64,000 nucleotides of DNA. Origin: Fasciolopsis buskii (Eukaryota > Platyhelminthes > Trematoda > Plagiorchiida > Fasciolidae). The notes under the pieces were generated by a model, which ran no database searches, was not told the origin of the DNA, and worked only from the letters and a program-made list of their open reading frames with translations. The stretch is taken from the NCBI GenBank assembly GCA_008360955.1, contig LUCM01000228.1, positions 225,611 to 289,610 on the forward strand, written 5' to 3'. The position numbers and the translations under genes were made by a program. Below are positions 24,256-34,998 of the stretch, piece after piece. Within the stretch, counting starts at the first letter, position 1, and every line of letters begins with the position of its first letter.

Positions 24256-24326
24256 CGCCCAAACTGGGACGAGAACCCGGGACGGACGATTCTGAGTCGA
24301 ACGCCTTAGCCATTACGCTACCGGGC
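24256..24326 (-). promoter_or_regulatory. tRNA-like polymerase III promoter, array unit 2
   Basis: The minus strand has a 71-base tRNA-like segment: 5' acceptor GCCCGGT pairs with 3' TTTGGGC through four Watson-Crick and two G-U pairs, the A box is TAGCGTAATGGCTAAGG, and the B box is GGGTTCTCGTCCC. The T stem pairs at four of five positions. The anticodon arm is weak, so it reads as a tRNA-derived promoter, not a tRNA gene. It abuts the hammerhead with no spacer, so a transcript started here would run into the ribozyme. Confidence 0.75.
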
Positions 24327-24584
24327 AGGCTTTGAACGGTTTGTTCAACTTCACCACATGATGTTGCACCTATCCGTCACTGATTTGCAAGGCCACGGGC
24401 CGCTAGCTCACGCCAGTCGACCCCTATTGATGGATGACTTCTTTGTAGGTAGCCTAAGTACGATGAAGGCTTTGGATATGACCTACAGATCTTGATTACT
24501 TAGTTCATGTTAATAGTAGGAGATTGATTGTCTTCATCAAATAATTCACCATGTGATATCATCACTCAACTCACCATAAAGAAA

Positions 24585-24647
24585 CCGTGGAAGCACTGTA
24601 CAGCTGTTTCATCCTTGTTAGGAATCATCAGCAGTGCATATCCACCG
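24585..24647 (-). ncRNA. Type I hammerhead ribozyme, array unit 3
   Basis: Identical to the unit 2 ribozyme over the whole motif and offset by 392 bp. Expected cleavage lies between plus-strand positions 24599 and 24598. Two successive sites would release a 392-nt RNA. Confidence 0.85.
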
Positions 24648-24718
24648 CGCCCAAACTGGGACGAGAACCCGGGACGGACGATTCTGAGTCGAACGCCTTA
24701 GCCATTACGCTACCGGGC
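24648..24718 (-). promoter_or_regulatory. tRNA-like polymerase III promoter, array unit 3
   Basis: Same sequence and position relative to the ribozyme as in unit 2, with identical A and B boxes. Confidence 0.75.
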
Positions 24719-24976
24719 AGGCTCTGAAGGGTTTGTTCAACTTCACCACATGATGTTGCACCTATCCGTCACTGATTTGCAAGGCCACGGGCCGCTAGCT
24801 CACGCCAGTCGACCCCTATTGATGGATGACTTCTTTGTAGGTAGCCTAAGTACGATGAAGGCTTTGGATATGACCTACAGATCTTGATTACTTAGTTCAT
24901 GTTAATAGTAGGAGATTGATTGTCTTCATCAAATAATTCACCATGTGATATCATCGCTCAACTTGACATCAAGAAA

Positions 24977-25042
24977 CCATGGAAGCTTTGTACGGCTGTT
25001 TCGTCCAGCTTTTTAAGAATTATCAGCACTGCATATCCACCG
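24977..25042 (-). ncRNA. Decayed hammerhead, array unit 4
   Basis: The core box is CTGATAA (G8 changed to A), which should inactivate it. GAAA is kept, and here the base before it is C (GGAC then GAAA), the usual closing base of helix II, suggesting the T seen in units 2 and 3 is derived. The helix III palindrome is broken (ACAGCCGT) and the inner helix I arms no longer match. Confidence 0.6.
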
Positions 25043-25265
25043 CGCGCCCCAACTGAAACGCGAACTCGGATCGAACGTTTTTGAGTGGAACGCCTTGACG
25101 CTGAACAGCTTGGTGAGCTTCACCACAAAATGATGTTGCACTTATCCACCAGCGATCTGCACGGTCACGGTTTGCTAATGTATCGCAATCGATTCCCACC
25201 AATAGCTGACTTCTTTGCAGTTTGCCTAACCATGGGGTATCCCAAATGGTTTCATCAGCCTATTG

Positions 25266-26477
25266 AAAAAGGTAGTGAATAAAAGAACGTGGAAACAATT
25301 CGGTGTGAGTAATTACCCGACAGGTTTATCGTAGCTGATTATGACCTGTTTGTATGACCGTCCCATTCAAATGAAAACATTTGCTTCCCGGATTGGAATA
25401 GCTGGTTCACCTGCAACCCGAATGCAACTAGACATTAAAATGTATGATCATTACAATAATTTTACTGTCAAAGTTCCAGATTCGGAGAAAGTAATTACCG
25501 GAAGTCATAAAGTTTTCCGGTACCAAATTCCGTTCAGTGCATTCTTTTAAAATGTCAGGAGAGATGAGTTTGCTGGTAAAATTTCAATTTGAACCACACC
25601 GAACAAGATCAGAACGATTTGGGTTATCGTCGGCTATTCATAGCCAATGAAAATTCGTTTCTTACGTTTTGCTGCTCTCAGCACGCGGTCAATAACTTTC
25701 TAACATACCGTACTAGTTAGTAGTATCTTACGAAGGATACTAAACATATTCGAATTGCTCTTCCGCCCTTTTAGGCAGAATGGGTCAGCATGATATCTGT
25801 CCGTGGTGTGATTAGCCAAGGACGTGGCACCGTTTAACCTGTCAACACCTGCCCTGAATCTGCAAACTTCACTCGCATATGTTCGCTCATCTTTCGTAAA
25901 CGACTTTCTTCTCTTGCATGCACTCAAAAGGGAAGGTGATATAATGGATGGATGAGCAATATTTTTCGAAAATATTGATCCCATTCTCGTTATCAGTCTA
26001 TATTTATCACATCTTTGTCTAATTGAAAACTTTCTACGGTCCCTGTTGGGGTACTAACAGTTCTCAGGCCTAGAGACTTGTCGTTTAGCCAAGCTACTGT
26101 GTTTGTTAGTATATAAAATCAAAGCCTTACACCTGCTGCTTGTGTGCTCCTTTTCGACGCTTCATAACACTGGATTGTCACCTTTTATGAGGCCGGACTC
26201 AAATACTGTACCTGCAAGACAGAAAGCTTCTACTCAGACCTCTTCTTGGCCACCGACTTCTGATTTCTACTCATTCCACCAAACAGTGCCTGCGTCTAAT
26301 TCTCCAATGGGCCCTCTTGGTTGTCTTTCATGAGCTGACGTGGATGACCATGGGTTTGCTATTGTGTTTTCAAGGCCGAAAAATCATCCTTATGCGTTTT
26401 TCAACTCCACGACAACTTTCTCCAACTGCCGTGAATGGACCTCATGATCCATTGAAAAATATACAAGTTATCTTCTC
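25266..26477. other. Anonymous sequence after the array
   Basis: An open frame from 25335 to 25550 follows a plausible acceptor (TTTATCGTAG), but its phase does not match the donor at 23666. A Ser/Pro/Thr-rich 49-codon stretch (about 26184-26333) has no identifiable domain. Neither is accepted as a gene. Confidence 0.45.
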
Positions 26478-26600
26478 ATCCTTTAAACTTTACTTCATTT
26501 TATAGTAGAATAACAACAGAGGGCTCCCAATTGCACGATTTCACCGACGATGGGAGCATTCGAATCCCCGAACTTCTTGACCAAACGTGGAATTTGGACG
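26478..26600 (-). mobile_element. tRNA-derived SINE, diverged fragment
   Basis: The reversed family order is visible on the plus strand: ACAGAGGGCTCCCAATTG, CACCGACGATGGGAGCATTC (includes the B-box ATTCGAATCC), then CTTGACCAAACG. The tail side is reduced and the GGCCGCGGCCCC block is missing, so it is an internally deleted old copy. Confidence 0.65.
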
Positions 26601-27904
26601 TCTGCGCTTGATCATGGACCGGTCATTAGTGTTTGCATAAAGCCTACGCAGACACGATTTAATATTAATCCAATCACATCCATTAAACATGCACTGATGA
26701 CAAATCAACAGTTTGTTGCTCGAATTTACCTCAAGTTATGTTGGTCTAATCTATTTGACCTTCAAGCCCCCAAAATATGTTAGTGCGTAGAACATTTGGA
26801 TATATATGTCGACTGTATTGCCTGGATCACGAGTGAGTATAACGTGGATTTTGAGAGAGTGCAAATAACAAGAGCATTGTATATTTGCTTTGAACTTCAT
26901 GAGTTCAATAGAGAATGGACAAGGATTTCATTCGAACTATGACTCCAAGCCGTGATGAACGATTGCAAGTCAAAAGTCATGATTAGAAATTAGCCGAGCT
27001 ACTTCTTTACCGTTTATTGGACTTCGGTATTGCAGGTCATAACATGCGATCGTCGGTTATTGTGTACAAACGACTGTGGTCGTACAAAAGTTACCGATGT
27101 ATGTTTTACTTATCGTGTGATGCCGAAGTTTAATCAGTCGTTGAGAATCACATCAACTGGACCGGCAACCATGAAGTTAGGCCTACCACTTCCGTCCTGG
27201 GTCTGATTCCTAGTTTGTGTGCGCTGGGTGGGCAGCGCCGAAAAGCTCAAAAGAGGTGGCTCGTACAAACCCGCTAATCACATACGCGCACCACAAATGA
27301 TACACGTGAATATCACAAGCGAATCATACTAAAGTGAACAAATTCGCTAATTATGTGGAAGAGATAACGTCCAGTGACCGACATCTGATTGGATATAGAC
27401 GTACATCTCCATGTCTGCTCTCTGGTTTTGCTGACTGTCGCCAACGCCTGCGTCTGAGCAAACTTAAGTTGATAATTCTAATTGATCTGCAAAAGAGCTT
27501 CCAGCAACGTGGTACCACACACGTGCTTTCCGGCTGGAAAGACCCGGTTCAGATCTTTAGCACGATGGTGCCCACTGTCGTACGATATGCGCTGCTAACA
27601 GCAAAAGTTTAGCCTGGCGTTACATGCAAGATCTGAGTCACGAGAGTGAAACAGGCAATCCGAAGTGCAGCTAATCAGGCCCATTAAATATCACCCGTTC
27701 GAGCACTGACCATAAACTAGATTTCCTAACCAATTACGCCCGCCACATGTGACCGTCAAATTTTCATTGATTCGTACGGAAAGCATGCATTGACAGTCAA
27801 GTTACCAAATGTTCACCGTGGCGGTTGAATCTGTTTGAGAATGTAGCCCTAATAAGCTCATTTGATTTTTCATGTTTTGCGTCATACCAGGTCCGTTGAA
27901 GTCT
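26601..27904. other. Anonymous sequence
   Basis: No gene recognised. The 92-codon frame 27334-27612 shows no known motif. Confidence 0.5.
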
Positions 27905-28090
27905 TGTTTTATCTCATCTTTTACCTTCTTTTTAACAATAAAATAACAATGTACATCATTTTTCAGGAACAAGGTCGCGGCCGACAAAGGGCTGCCAGGT
28001 AGGGAAGTTGACCGGTGGTGGGAGGATTCGAACCTGCGACTTTCGTGTCCAAACGCCACGACCTTATCCGTTTGGCCAGCGCTGGCCAGT
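27905..28090 (-). mobile_element. tRNA-derived SINE, near full length
   Basis: Reverse copy with clear tail (TTTTACCTTCTTTTTAACAA), body (GTAGGGAAGTTGACCGGTGG), intact B box (GGATTCGAACC in reverse sense) and head (CCACGACCTTATCCGTTTGG, then CCAGCGCTGGCC). It lies directly beside the overlapping open frames at 28.1-28.6 kb. The stop of the minus-strand frame (28090) falls at the SINE edge. Confidence 0.9.
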
Positions 28091-28629
28091 CAGTGCTTCT
28101 GCTGCAAAATGCACCGCGTGGATTCTTCTTTCTTCCTACCATCTTCTTCCGCAAAACTGTGTCGAAATTCTTTTTTCTCGGGGCACGAAACAATCCAATT
28201 TGGTTTCATAAATAGCGCCGAATAGCACCATGTATTCACCAAGTCAATTCCTGTAACCACTCCACTCAGAGTGATTGATTTTAAGCGGTCAATAACATTC
28301 GAAGGAAATATCATTTCAAAATATTCACGGACACATCCAAAAGAAATAACCAGTTGGTACCACTTAAAATCGAAGATATATTTGCGACTGCCTAAGAGAT
28401 TTACAGGTGAAAACAATACAATTGAAAAAATGCTAAATTGTGCCACCGACCGTTCAAATTTTGAAGACAAATTAGTCACTGTCTCATATGTGGCTGAAGT
28501 AAGCAGGGATTCATTGCTATTTTCCAATGTTAATCTACCGGTCGCAGATTTGTCGAAATAAACATGCAAACAGGCATCGTTAAGCCAACCTAGAGATTCC
28601 AACGAACAAATGAACAGTTTTTTAGGCAC
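28090..28629 (-). CDS. Longest open frame; possible exon, product unknown
   Basis: A 179-codon frame, the longest in the window. A possible acceptor (TTCGTTGGAATCTCTAG on the minus strand) precedes the Trp-Leu-Asn-Asp region near residue 14. The peptide alternates hydrophobic and polar residues like a beta-rich domain. The segment around residues 95-125 (FEMIFPSNVIDRL, then ITLSGVV) faintly recalls the last strands of galectin-type domains, but the sugar-binding residues of that family are not seen, so I do not assign it. The last 30 codons are Lys/Glu-rich and stop at the SINE. One frame this long is about what chance predicts, and a plus-strand exon candidate overlaps it. Confidence 0.25.
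   Translation of the reverse strand: MPKKLFICSLESLGWLNDACLHVYFDKSATGRLTLENSNESLLTSATYETVTNLSSKFERSVAQFSIFSIVLFSPVNLLGSRKYIFDFKWYQLVISFGCVREYFEMIFPSNVIDRLKSITLSGVVTGIDLVNTWCYSALFMKPNWIVSCPEKKEFRHSFAEEDGRKKEESTRCILQQKH
28270..28406 (+). CDS. Candidate internal exon, product unknown
   Basis: An acceptor with a pyrimidine tract (CCTGTAACCACTCCACTCAG) and a strong donor (TTTACAG followed by GTGAAA) bracket 137 bp with one open frame of 45 codons. The frame stays open past the donor to 28561. The predicted peptide (including SITFEGNIISKY) is unrecognised. It lies antisense to the 28090-28629 frame, so at most one of the two is likely to be coding. Confidence 0.25.
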
Positions 28630-28935
28630 AATCGGCTAATTACACCACATCGATGTTAGAATTCACAAAGGTAAACAACCGCAAGGTATAGCTTATCCCC
28701 GTTTCATCTGACATTCGTGATTCTGTTACAGTAGATGATGTCAATTGCTAAGGAGCCTACTGGGATTCAGCTCGTGTCTACTTTTACTTTTCAAATTTCA
28801 ATTCAGAACCCTTAAAACACCCGTTCGCGGAGAAACCTGACTCCATAAGTACCAGTACTCAATGATGGAATCGATGACAGAGATGAATTCTTGGCTGGAA
28901 AGGTGCACCTGACAGGTCTTTCGTATCATCTCTAG

Positions 28936-29286
28936 TTATTTTTCTGGATGGATTCGATCTTTGAGATACAGCACTGTGTGATCTCCATCTAGGGTGACGA
29001 CCAATAGGGTTTTTGAGGAGCACAAATTCCGAGCGATTGTCAGGGCTAAATAAAGCCGTAATGGAGTCAAAATCCCCGTAGGAAATAAACGAAATGGTGA
29101 TGATAGAGCATTGTTGCGTAGATAGTCAAAGAGCGCGCGAGAAATGACGAGATTATTTGCGCCAAAATATTTTTCGAAATGATGCTTCGGTAAATTTCCA
29201 ATAATTGTTACCTTAACTGTTACCGAACCACTGATTGCGTTGGATTTACCTGACTGTTGTGTTTCTCTCAGTAGAGACAATTCCAT
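28936..29286 (-). CDS. Possible coding exon, product unknown
   Basis: A 116-codon frame from ATG to stop on the same strand as, and 300 bp upstream of, the 28090-28629 frame. It contains two internal donor-like sites (CAGTCAG followed by GTAAAT; CAGTTAAG followed by GTAACA), so only part may be exonic. The peptide has hydrophobic beta-like stretches (SVTVKVTIIGNL, TLLVVTLDGD). No family recognised. Confidence 0.18.
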   Translation of the reverse strand: MELSLLRETQQSGKSNAISGSVTVKVTIIGNLPKHHFEKYFGANNLVISRALFDYLRNNALSSPFRLFPTGILTPLRLYLALTIARNLCSSKTLLVVTLDGDHTVLYLKDRIHPEK

Positions 29287-29901
29287 TTAAGATAGAATTA
29301 TTTCCAATCACCGTGAGTTATTTTCCCCGAACCTGCATGCTTTCATCTCAAGTATTGATAACTGTCTAGTTAATGTTAAGGCCCACGATGTACTTACTCC
29401 ACGTCAGTATTCCATTTCTTCAAACAAACAAATCAAATTCGAGTTCGCCTGCGTAACTTTTCACGCAACATCCATGTTCTTCTTCAGAGGTCCCTTTTCA
29501 CTTGCATGTGCATGATTCGATTTGTATCCTTGCTCAGTGACATTGTCAGGCTTTTCACAGAGACCGCCAACACAATCTTGGATAGTTGTTGTCTCTTAGA
29601 AACACTATTCGTCTCAAATGGCATATCTTCTGTCAAGCACTGATATCTCTGAAGAGACGATAGAGGCAGATCTGCAAACCTAGCAATAACTCAAGTTTGC
29701 CATACATTTCCAGCCTAATAAAAGTGGAAACCCAACGCATCGACATGACATTCGCCGGCCAACTTTTGGATGATAACAACAACCGATCCCTATGACAAGG
29801 CATTCGACTGTTGTGTGGGAAGAAAAAGAGACGTGGATGTTGACAGTCTTAATCAAGCCTTCATCCATCCTTCCACTTATGTCCCAATCATATTTTCACA
29901 G
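29287..29901. other. Anonymous sequence
   Basis: No feature supported between the minus-strand frame and the plus-strand acceptor at 29901. Confidence 0.45.
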
Positions 29902-30108
29902 GACAATGATATGACAGTTACAGGGCTTGCTAGTGAAGAAGTGTCCGACCGACGCCTCACCATTAATGTTACCATAGTGGCTGGGACTGACAATCTACCC
30001 TCAGCTCTTCTAAGGCATAGTGCCGTGACCCTCACAAATGCATCCACTTTTCTAATGTTGCATTGGGCCTGGCGTATGCATTCACTTCTATTAATAGTTA
30101 ATCATTAA
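29902..30108 (+). CDS. Weak candidate exon, product unknown
   Basis: A good acceptor (CCAATCATATTTTCACAG) opens onto a frame that is also open upstream to 29770 and stops at 30108. The first 50 codons (including LTINVTIVAG) look protein-like. No good donor follows before the stop. Confidence 0.18.
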   Translation, partial: DNDMTVTGLASEEVSDRRLTINVTIVAGTDNLPSALLRHSAVTLTNASTFLMLHWAWRMHSLLLIVNH

Positions 30109-30537
30109 CCTCACCTTCTATCCCCGACTGATACAGACCGGTCACTATTGTTCCCATCCATAAATCCAACAATTCTACTAGTTTAGGTGAAAATGTTACG
30201 ACCCAGTGCAGTAACATATCTCGATCTTAAACTGACACAGCGTGCTACATTTAATCGCCTGTTTTCTTCTATGTATCCTCCTAACGATTCATTTCGGTTT
30301 GCTTGGATTCACCTGTTTCACCGTCTCGCATTTCTACCTGCATCAGTAACTTATCAACTAGTTCCCTCTGTCATCTGTTTAAGTATGCTGATAATTTCGT
30401 CCATTCGCAAGCCGTTTCTTGCAACACCGATTTTCAAAGTTCTTCCAAAAACTAAAACTTCTGTCTAAAACTTCTCTGTACAAACCGGTTTGAACCTCGA
30501 CACTTAAATAATCCTGAATGTCTGTTCTCTTTCCTAG

Positions 30538-30748
30538 TACGGCCTATCCATCTGAATATTCATTCGTCGACTCAGAAACACTTACCACGGTTGATTATCA
30601 CATTTCTACCTGTGTAAAAAATATCCGACGATTGTTAAATCAAGGTCAAACAAATCATCATCTCCGAGTTTGCATGCGAATGCGTTTTCCCAATCTTTCT
30701 TCAGTGGTCTCCCGTCATTTTTCCAGTTTTACTTATAAAAGACTTTAA
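30538..30748 (+). CDS. Candidate 3' terminal exon, product unknown
   Basis: A strong pyrimidine-rich acceptor (TGTCTGTTCTCTTTCCTAG) is followed by 69 open codons and a TAA. The peptide is Ser/Thr/Arg-rich with no recognised domain. It shares a strand with the candidate at 29902, which would fit one gene, but no phase-compatible chain could be shown. Confidence 0.22.
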
Positions 30749-31259
30749 AATTCGTCCTTGAGAGCTGTCAATTCTTATTCGCGTGTCTTTCATGCCAATT
30801 ATTGAATTGCCCAATAAAACTATGTGATCGGCACCGATCCGCACGTGACATGTTTGCTCACAAAGTACTTTCAGATCCCACGCATACTCTGCACAACGAT
30901 CTTTCAACGCGATCCGTTTTCCGTTTCCAATGATCCGTAAATTTGTGTGTATAGCAAACTTCCAACGTTTTCATACCAGCACAACCCTGACAAACCATGG
31001 CAAACTGTGTTTCAGCCAACATACTGTCCAACCTGTATTAATGTGTTCAAATCACTCTGCGACTCGTTTTCTTTTTTTCATCATTTTTACATGATAATGA
31101 GTGCAATGTTTCTCTTTGCTTTTACGAACTGCCTTGATGAAATAACGCGACATTTATTTACAGAAAACTCGATGCTAAACAGTACGCTCGCGTTCCGAAA
31201 TAATTCATCCAAACGGCTGCTAAACGGATATGCTCATTGATTTTCACGTGAATGCCGCA
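30749..31259. other. Anonymous sequence
   Basis: No feature recognised. Confidence 0.5.
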
Positions 31260-31385
31260 TGTCCGAATCATCCCCCCCTGGTCACGTGGTCACTAACTTT
31301 TTCACCCCTCTATTACCCTCTACCCCTTTCCTGAAAATGATTTGTATTACCGGTTCGGTAGAAATAAAGTATGAAATAAGAGTTC
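31260..31385 (+). mobile_element. tRNA-derived SINE, diverged 3' part
   Basis: Aligns with the body and tail of the family: TCCGAATCATCC (degraded B box), CTGGTCA and a C-rich stretch, then CCCCTTTCCTGAAAATGATT and AATAAAGTATGAAATAAG. Head and A box are missing. A short inverted repeat of about 14 bp (AGTATGAAAT around 31366 and its complement near 31420) follows the tail. Confidence 0.6.
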
Positions 31386-34274
31386 AAGGGAAACCGTTTT
31401 ATTCCTTACTTAATTTCATACTCAGATCTTCCATACTTCCGTTATATGCTGTCTCTTTGTAAGGCTCAATGGATACCATTTTTCAGAGTTTGGCATCTGG
31501 TTTGCAAGAGTAGTATAATTCAACCCACTTTTTATCGCTTCTACTTGTCGGTAAACCTACACATCGTGTATGTCAGATGAACTAAAATCTCCCGATGAAC
31601 GACAGCAAAAAAGGCCAGACATCATTCAATCAACCCTGAACCATTTGCCTCGTTCACATTTGTCATTGACGATTAAGCAAATTCCGCATGACAGTGCAGT
31701 GGTGACGCGCATCTCTAAGACGTGATTTTCATAGTTACCTGTGAATGAGAGCACAATGTTTGCCTCTCAGTCTCGACAACCGTGAACAAACACGGTTGGC
31801 CAATTCAGCTAATCACATTCACCTGTTCTCGCGTACGATCAATACTAACGGGATATAATGACAGTTTGATCCCTTGTGCTTGAAGTGTAAGCAACTATTT
31901 GCTAACCCACCTCGAATATATAAATTTCGTATTTTGTTTTGTTGTTTATTTCTCCTTGGACACTGGACGATCATCTGGTCGTGGAAGAAGATCAATCCCA
32001 CGGTTTGGATACTGACACAGTAGTCGCAACTAGGTCATGCTTGAACGCGCAAACCACGTGCTCCTTCTATGCGTGGTTGGATGCAGAAAAACGTGCGTGG
32101 GAACTTATCAAATTCATGTTTACAGCAAAATATTCGTAGGCCCCGATGAAAAAGAGTAAAATTTTATACTTCGGTGGGAAAATGCAACTGGTTATCCCAG
32201 TGTGCCTACCGGTGATAAACACGTGAGACAATGATTTCGTTTCTTTTGATGAAATTGGCAAACTCTGTCATACTACTGTCTTCCGCTAGTATTAGTTGAA
32301 ACTGTGATTTCACCTGGTCAGTCAAAATCAGCCAGCGTCATCTCCCATTGATTACTGTACCGCAAGGTGTCAGGGCTCCTCCGAGAACGGGATTGGCAAA
32401 AATCCTGAGCAGACATGAACAGAAGCCCAGCAAGCTTCTCAGCTAGAGTCATTACTTATTCAGTCATAATCTCGATGGCAGCCTACAGCCACGCCGTCAC
32501 AGTACAACGCAATCTGTCCGTCCTATAGGCCACTTCACCAATCAGGGTAACTGAAGGTTAGATTGTGTTGACAAATGACTCTTAGTTTCCGCATACCCTG
32601 CATCCAAGCAAGAAACCTCTAATGATCAGCTGAATACTTGGCGGAAACCTGATTCACCATTGTTGCACTGAAGACGCCAATCTAATTAATGAATGAATTC
32701 ATAACCAGTCCACTATTCCGAATAGAATTCAATAAGGTCACTAAGTGTTTGTCTGTTGGCTAGATCAAATTCAGTCAAATTTAGTTCTTATTTACTCTAA
32801 GCTATCAATATGGCGCGCAAGCAATGTGGAAACCAGTAATTGAGAAATAATTTAACATTCATAATGAGCCTAAAAGCGCCGATGAGTATAGTGTTACGCA
32901 GCTCACCCGAGAAATGTGGAGAGTTTGTGCCAAAAATTTGAACACATGGACGATACTGGATCGGAGCTCATAGAAACAAGAAGCAAGAAGCAGTCGAATG
33001 CAAAATGATTGAGGCGAAGATGAATAGACGCGGCCGTTTGGACTAGATTGTACAATTCATCAAACAAAATGTCAGACCTGATTAAAATCATGGGAGAAGG
33101 ATAGCTGCACAAGTGTCAACAAACCGCCCACCCCACACCCTAATACGAGCACTTTTGTACCAAGCAAATGTTCCCATTTGTACCTGGGGAGGACAGATAT
33201 TTATTAGATTATCCGTGTTGTTATGCACCCAATGTCCGAGAAGAAGGAATCTTGTTTTCGACTTATGGCTGCGCAACAAGTCAGCCCATCGAAATGCTTA
33301 AGATGACACAATTGCCTGCTAATTTGGGCGTAGAGGCATCCAAAGGTTGTAAGCTCTAATTGAAATCCAAAGGATACGCATATCATCTGCGCGTGTCTGT
33401 CTGTCTCTCTCTCTCTCTTGAATAGAACGAACGTTTTTATTTGTCGAAGACCACCGCGTTTTTTATTCTCTTTCGAAACCCAGCTGCATACGTGATGGAA
33501 ATTGCCCAAACTATCCAGGTGGATGATGGTCACGGTCTTTGTCCTTCCAGTTGAGTTTTCTTTGAAATAAAGTGAAACACCTAATTTCGAAGTGCACGAA
33601 AAAAGAACCGCCTCATGTTGTTCACTCTTATTAACAGACTAAGCTGTTCTTGATCTGAATGATTTTGACAATTTATCTTAGCTGTGTCTCAGTTTGTTGA
33701 TTTTCGTGAGGTTCCGACGGTCGAGCTTCGCGCTTGCACAGCAAACGTTTGAGATCTATTCCCCCGAAGTCAGTGGTCAGATCACCATGAAAACTATTCT
33801 TGATTTTCAGGGTTCCCATCGACAAACAAAAAGGGCGCTCGGCTCAAAACAGCAGCGTTTGTTGTGCATGGAGATTCCGCGACATCCCGCGAGACCACAA
33901 CAACTGCGTCATTGTTCACTGTGACGTCTGATGGCCAGAGTGAGAACATCCACTTTGGCGGGCTTTTGCGGGTTGAATCAGCACTCTGCTCTAACGCTAC
34001 AAGTTGTTACGAATCCTTAAGACGTGAACCAAAGTGGATGAAGGGTGAAAGAGCAAAGGACGTGGGATAAAATTATTCAAGTTTCATGGACGCTTTTATC
34101 ATTTGTTGCCCGATACAAGGTTGGTTTTGGCGCTGAATTTGTTCTGTCTGTTCGACCAAATCAATATTATTATTATTGCCTTTAATAATAGTACTATTGT
34201 TCTAAAAGTAATATCCTATCAATCTTTTATTTACTGTGAGACAGACACAGGTTACTTGAGCAAAATGGCGACGG
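31386..34274. other. Anonymous sequence with a CT/GT microsatellite
   Basis: No gene recognised. A (TGTC)n(TC)n tract lies at 33394-33418. Overlapping frames on both strands at 33088-33533 have no recognisable content. Confidence 0.5.
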
Positions 34275-34385
34275 TTAGTAGAAGGCTGTCCAAAAAAAAG
34301 GAGTGGTTAACCACGAAACGGGTCTAACACGTGACCTTCACTTCCACAAGCCACCGTGTGAATGAGTTAATTGCCGCCGGCGGAA
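34275..34385 (-). mobile_element. tRNA-derived SINE, diverged head fragment
   Basis: Plus strand shows AGAAGGCTGTCC, GGAGTGGTTAACCACGAAAC, GGGTCTAACACGTGACCTTC and ACTTCCACAAGCCACC. These follow the reversed order of the family (GGGCTGCCAAG, GGAAGTTGACC, GGTTCGAACACGCGACCTTC, CATCCAAACGCCACG). Tail absent; an old fragment. Confidence 0.55.
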
Positions 34386-34967
34386 CAGGGGACCGACCAC
34401 GAATCGATTTTGTCGGCCAAAGGCATCAATCTTTCTCGAGCCTAAAACGTGACGATTCATTGAGCCACGTTGCTAGTCTTGAGTTGCGTATAGCATGGAT
34501 AACTTCGTATTTAATGGTTCTGACAGTGTTCAGCAATGCAAATTGGAATTCACAGGTTCAGATTGCAATTTGCTGACTCCAAATCGCTTAAAAAATGTGT
34601 CTGTTCTCTGCATTTCGTTCTGTTGGTTAGCGGACATAAGTGTGAAATTTTCAAAAGACTCATCTCGCACCATCAAAGACCTGTTAACTAACAAAAACCG
34701 AAGTCACCTCGGGGCTAAATCTTTTGTGATGACTCACTGTATAGAGAAAAAATGTTTTATAAACGCTCTCACGTTACACTGGTTTGAATAGGTCTATGGA
34801 TTCCCTATGCCGTGAAATGTCGGAATCTATCTCGTCGACGACAAGAACATGCTAATTTCTCCAACTGAAGTTCGAAAAGACAACAGAAGTGATTTTTGTC
34901 TTCGTGTTCTTTTCTATCTCAAATGTACCTTGGGAACAGCAAGATGTCTATTTCACCCCATGCGTCA

Positions 34968-34998
<31 letters not shown>

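Larger units (their letters stand above)
23789..25265 (-). repeat. Tandem array of hammerhead/tRNA-like 392-bp units
   Basis: Four head-to-tail units start with CATGTGATATCA at 23791, 24158, 24550 and 24942. Units 2 and 3 are exactly 392 bp and differ, by eye, at only two positions near 24721-24731. Unit 1 is 367 bp: it has point changes and has lost roughly 29 bases covering the A box. Unit 4 is heavily diverged and fades out near 25260. On the minus strand each intact unit carries a tRNA-like polymerase III promoter followed at once by a type I hammerhead ribozyme. This architecture matches the schistosome Sm-alpha satellite and the retrozyme class: small, non-autonomous repeats transcribed as multimers that self-cleave into unit-length RNA. 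Confidence 0.9.

Noticed and set aside
24256..24326. True tRNA gene
   Set aside because: The acceptor and T arms pair, but the anticodon arm does not form a proper stem, the B box is off-consensus, and the segment is fused to a ribozyme. It is better described as a tRNA-derived promoter.
24158..24941. Direct repeats resembling a CRISPR array
   Set aside because: The repeated unit is 392 bp and head-to-tail with no unique spacers, and the sequence is eukaryotic.
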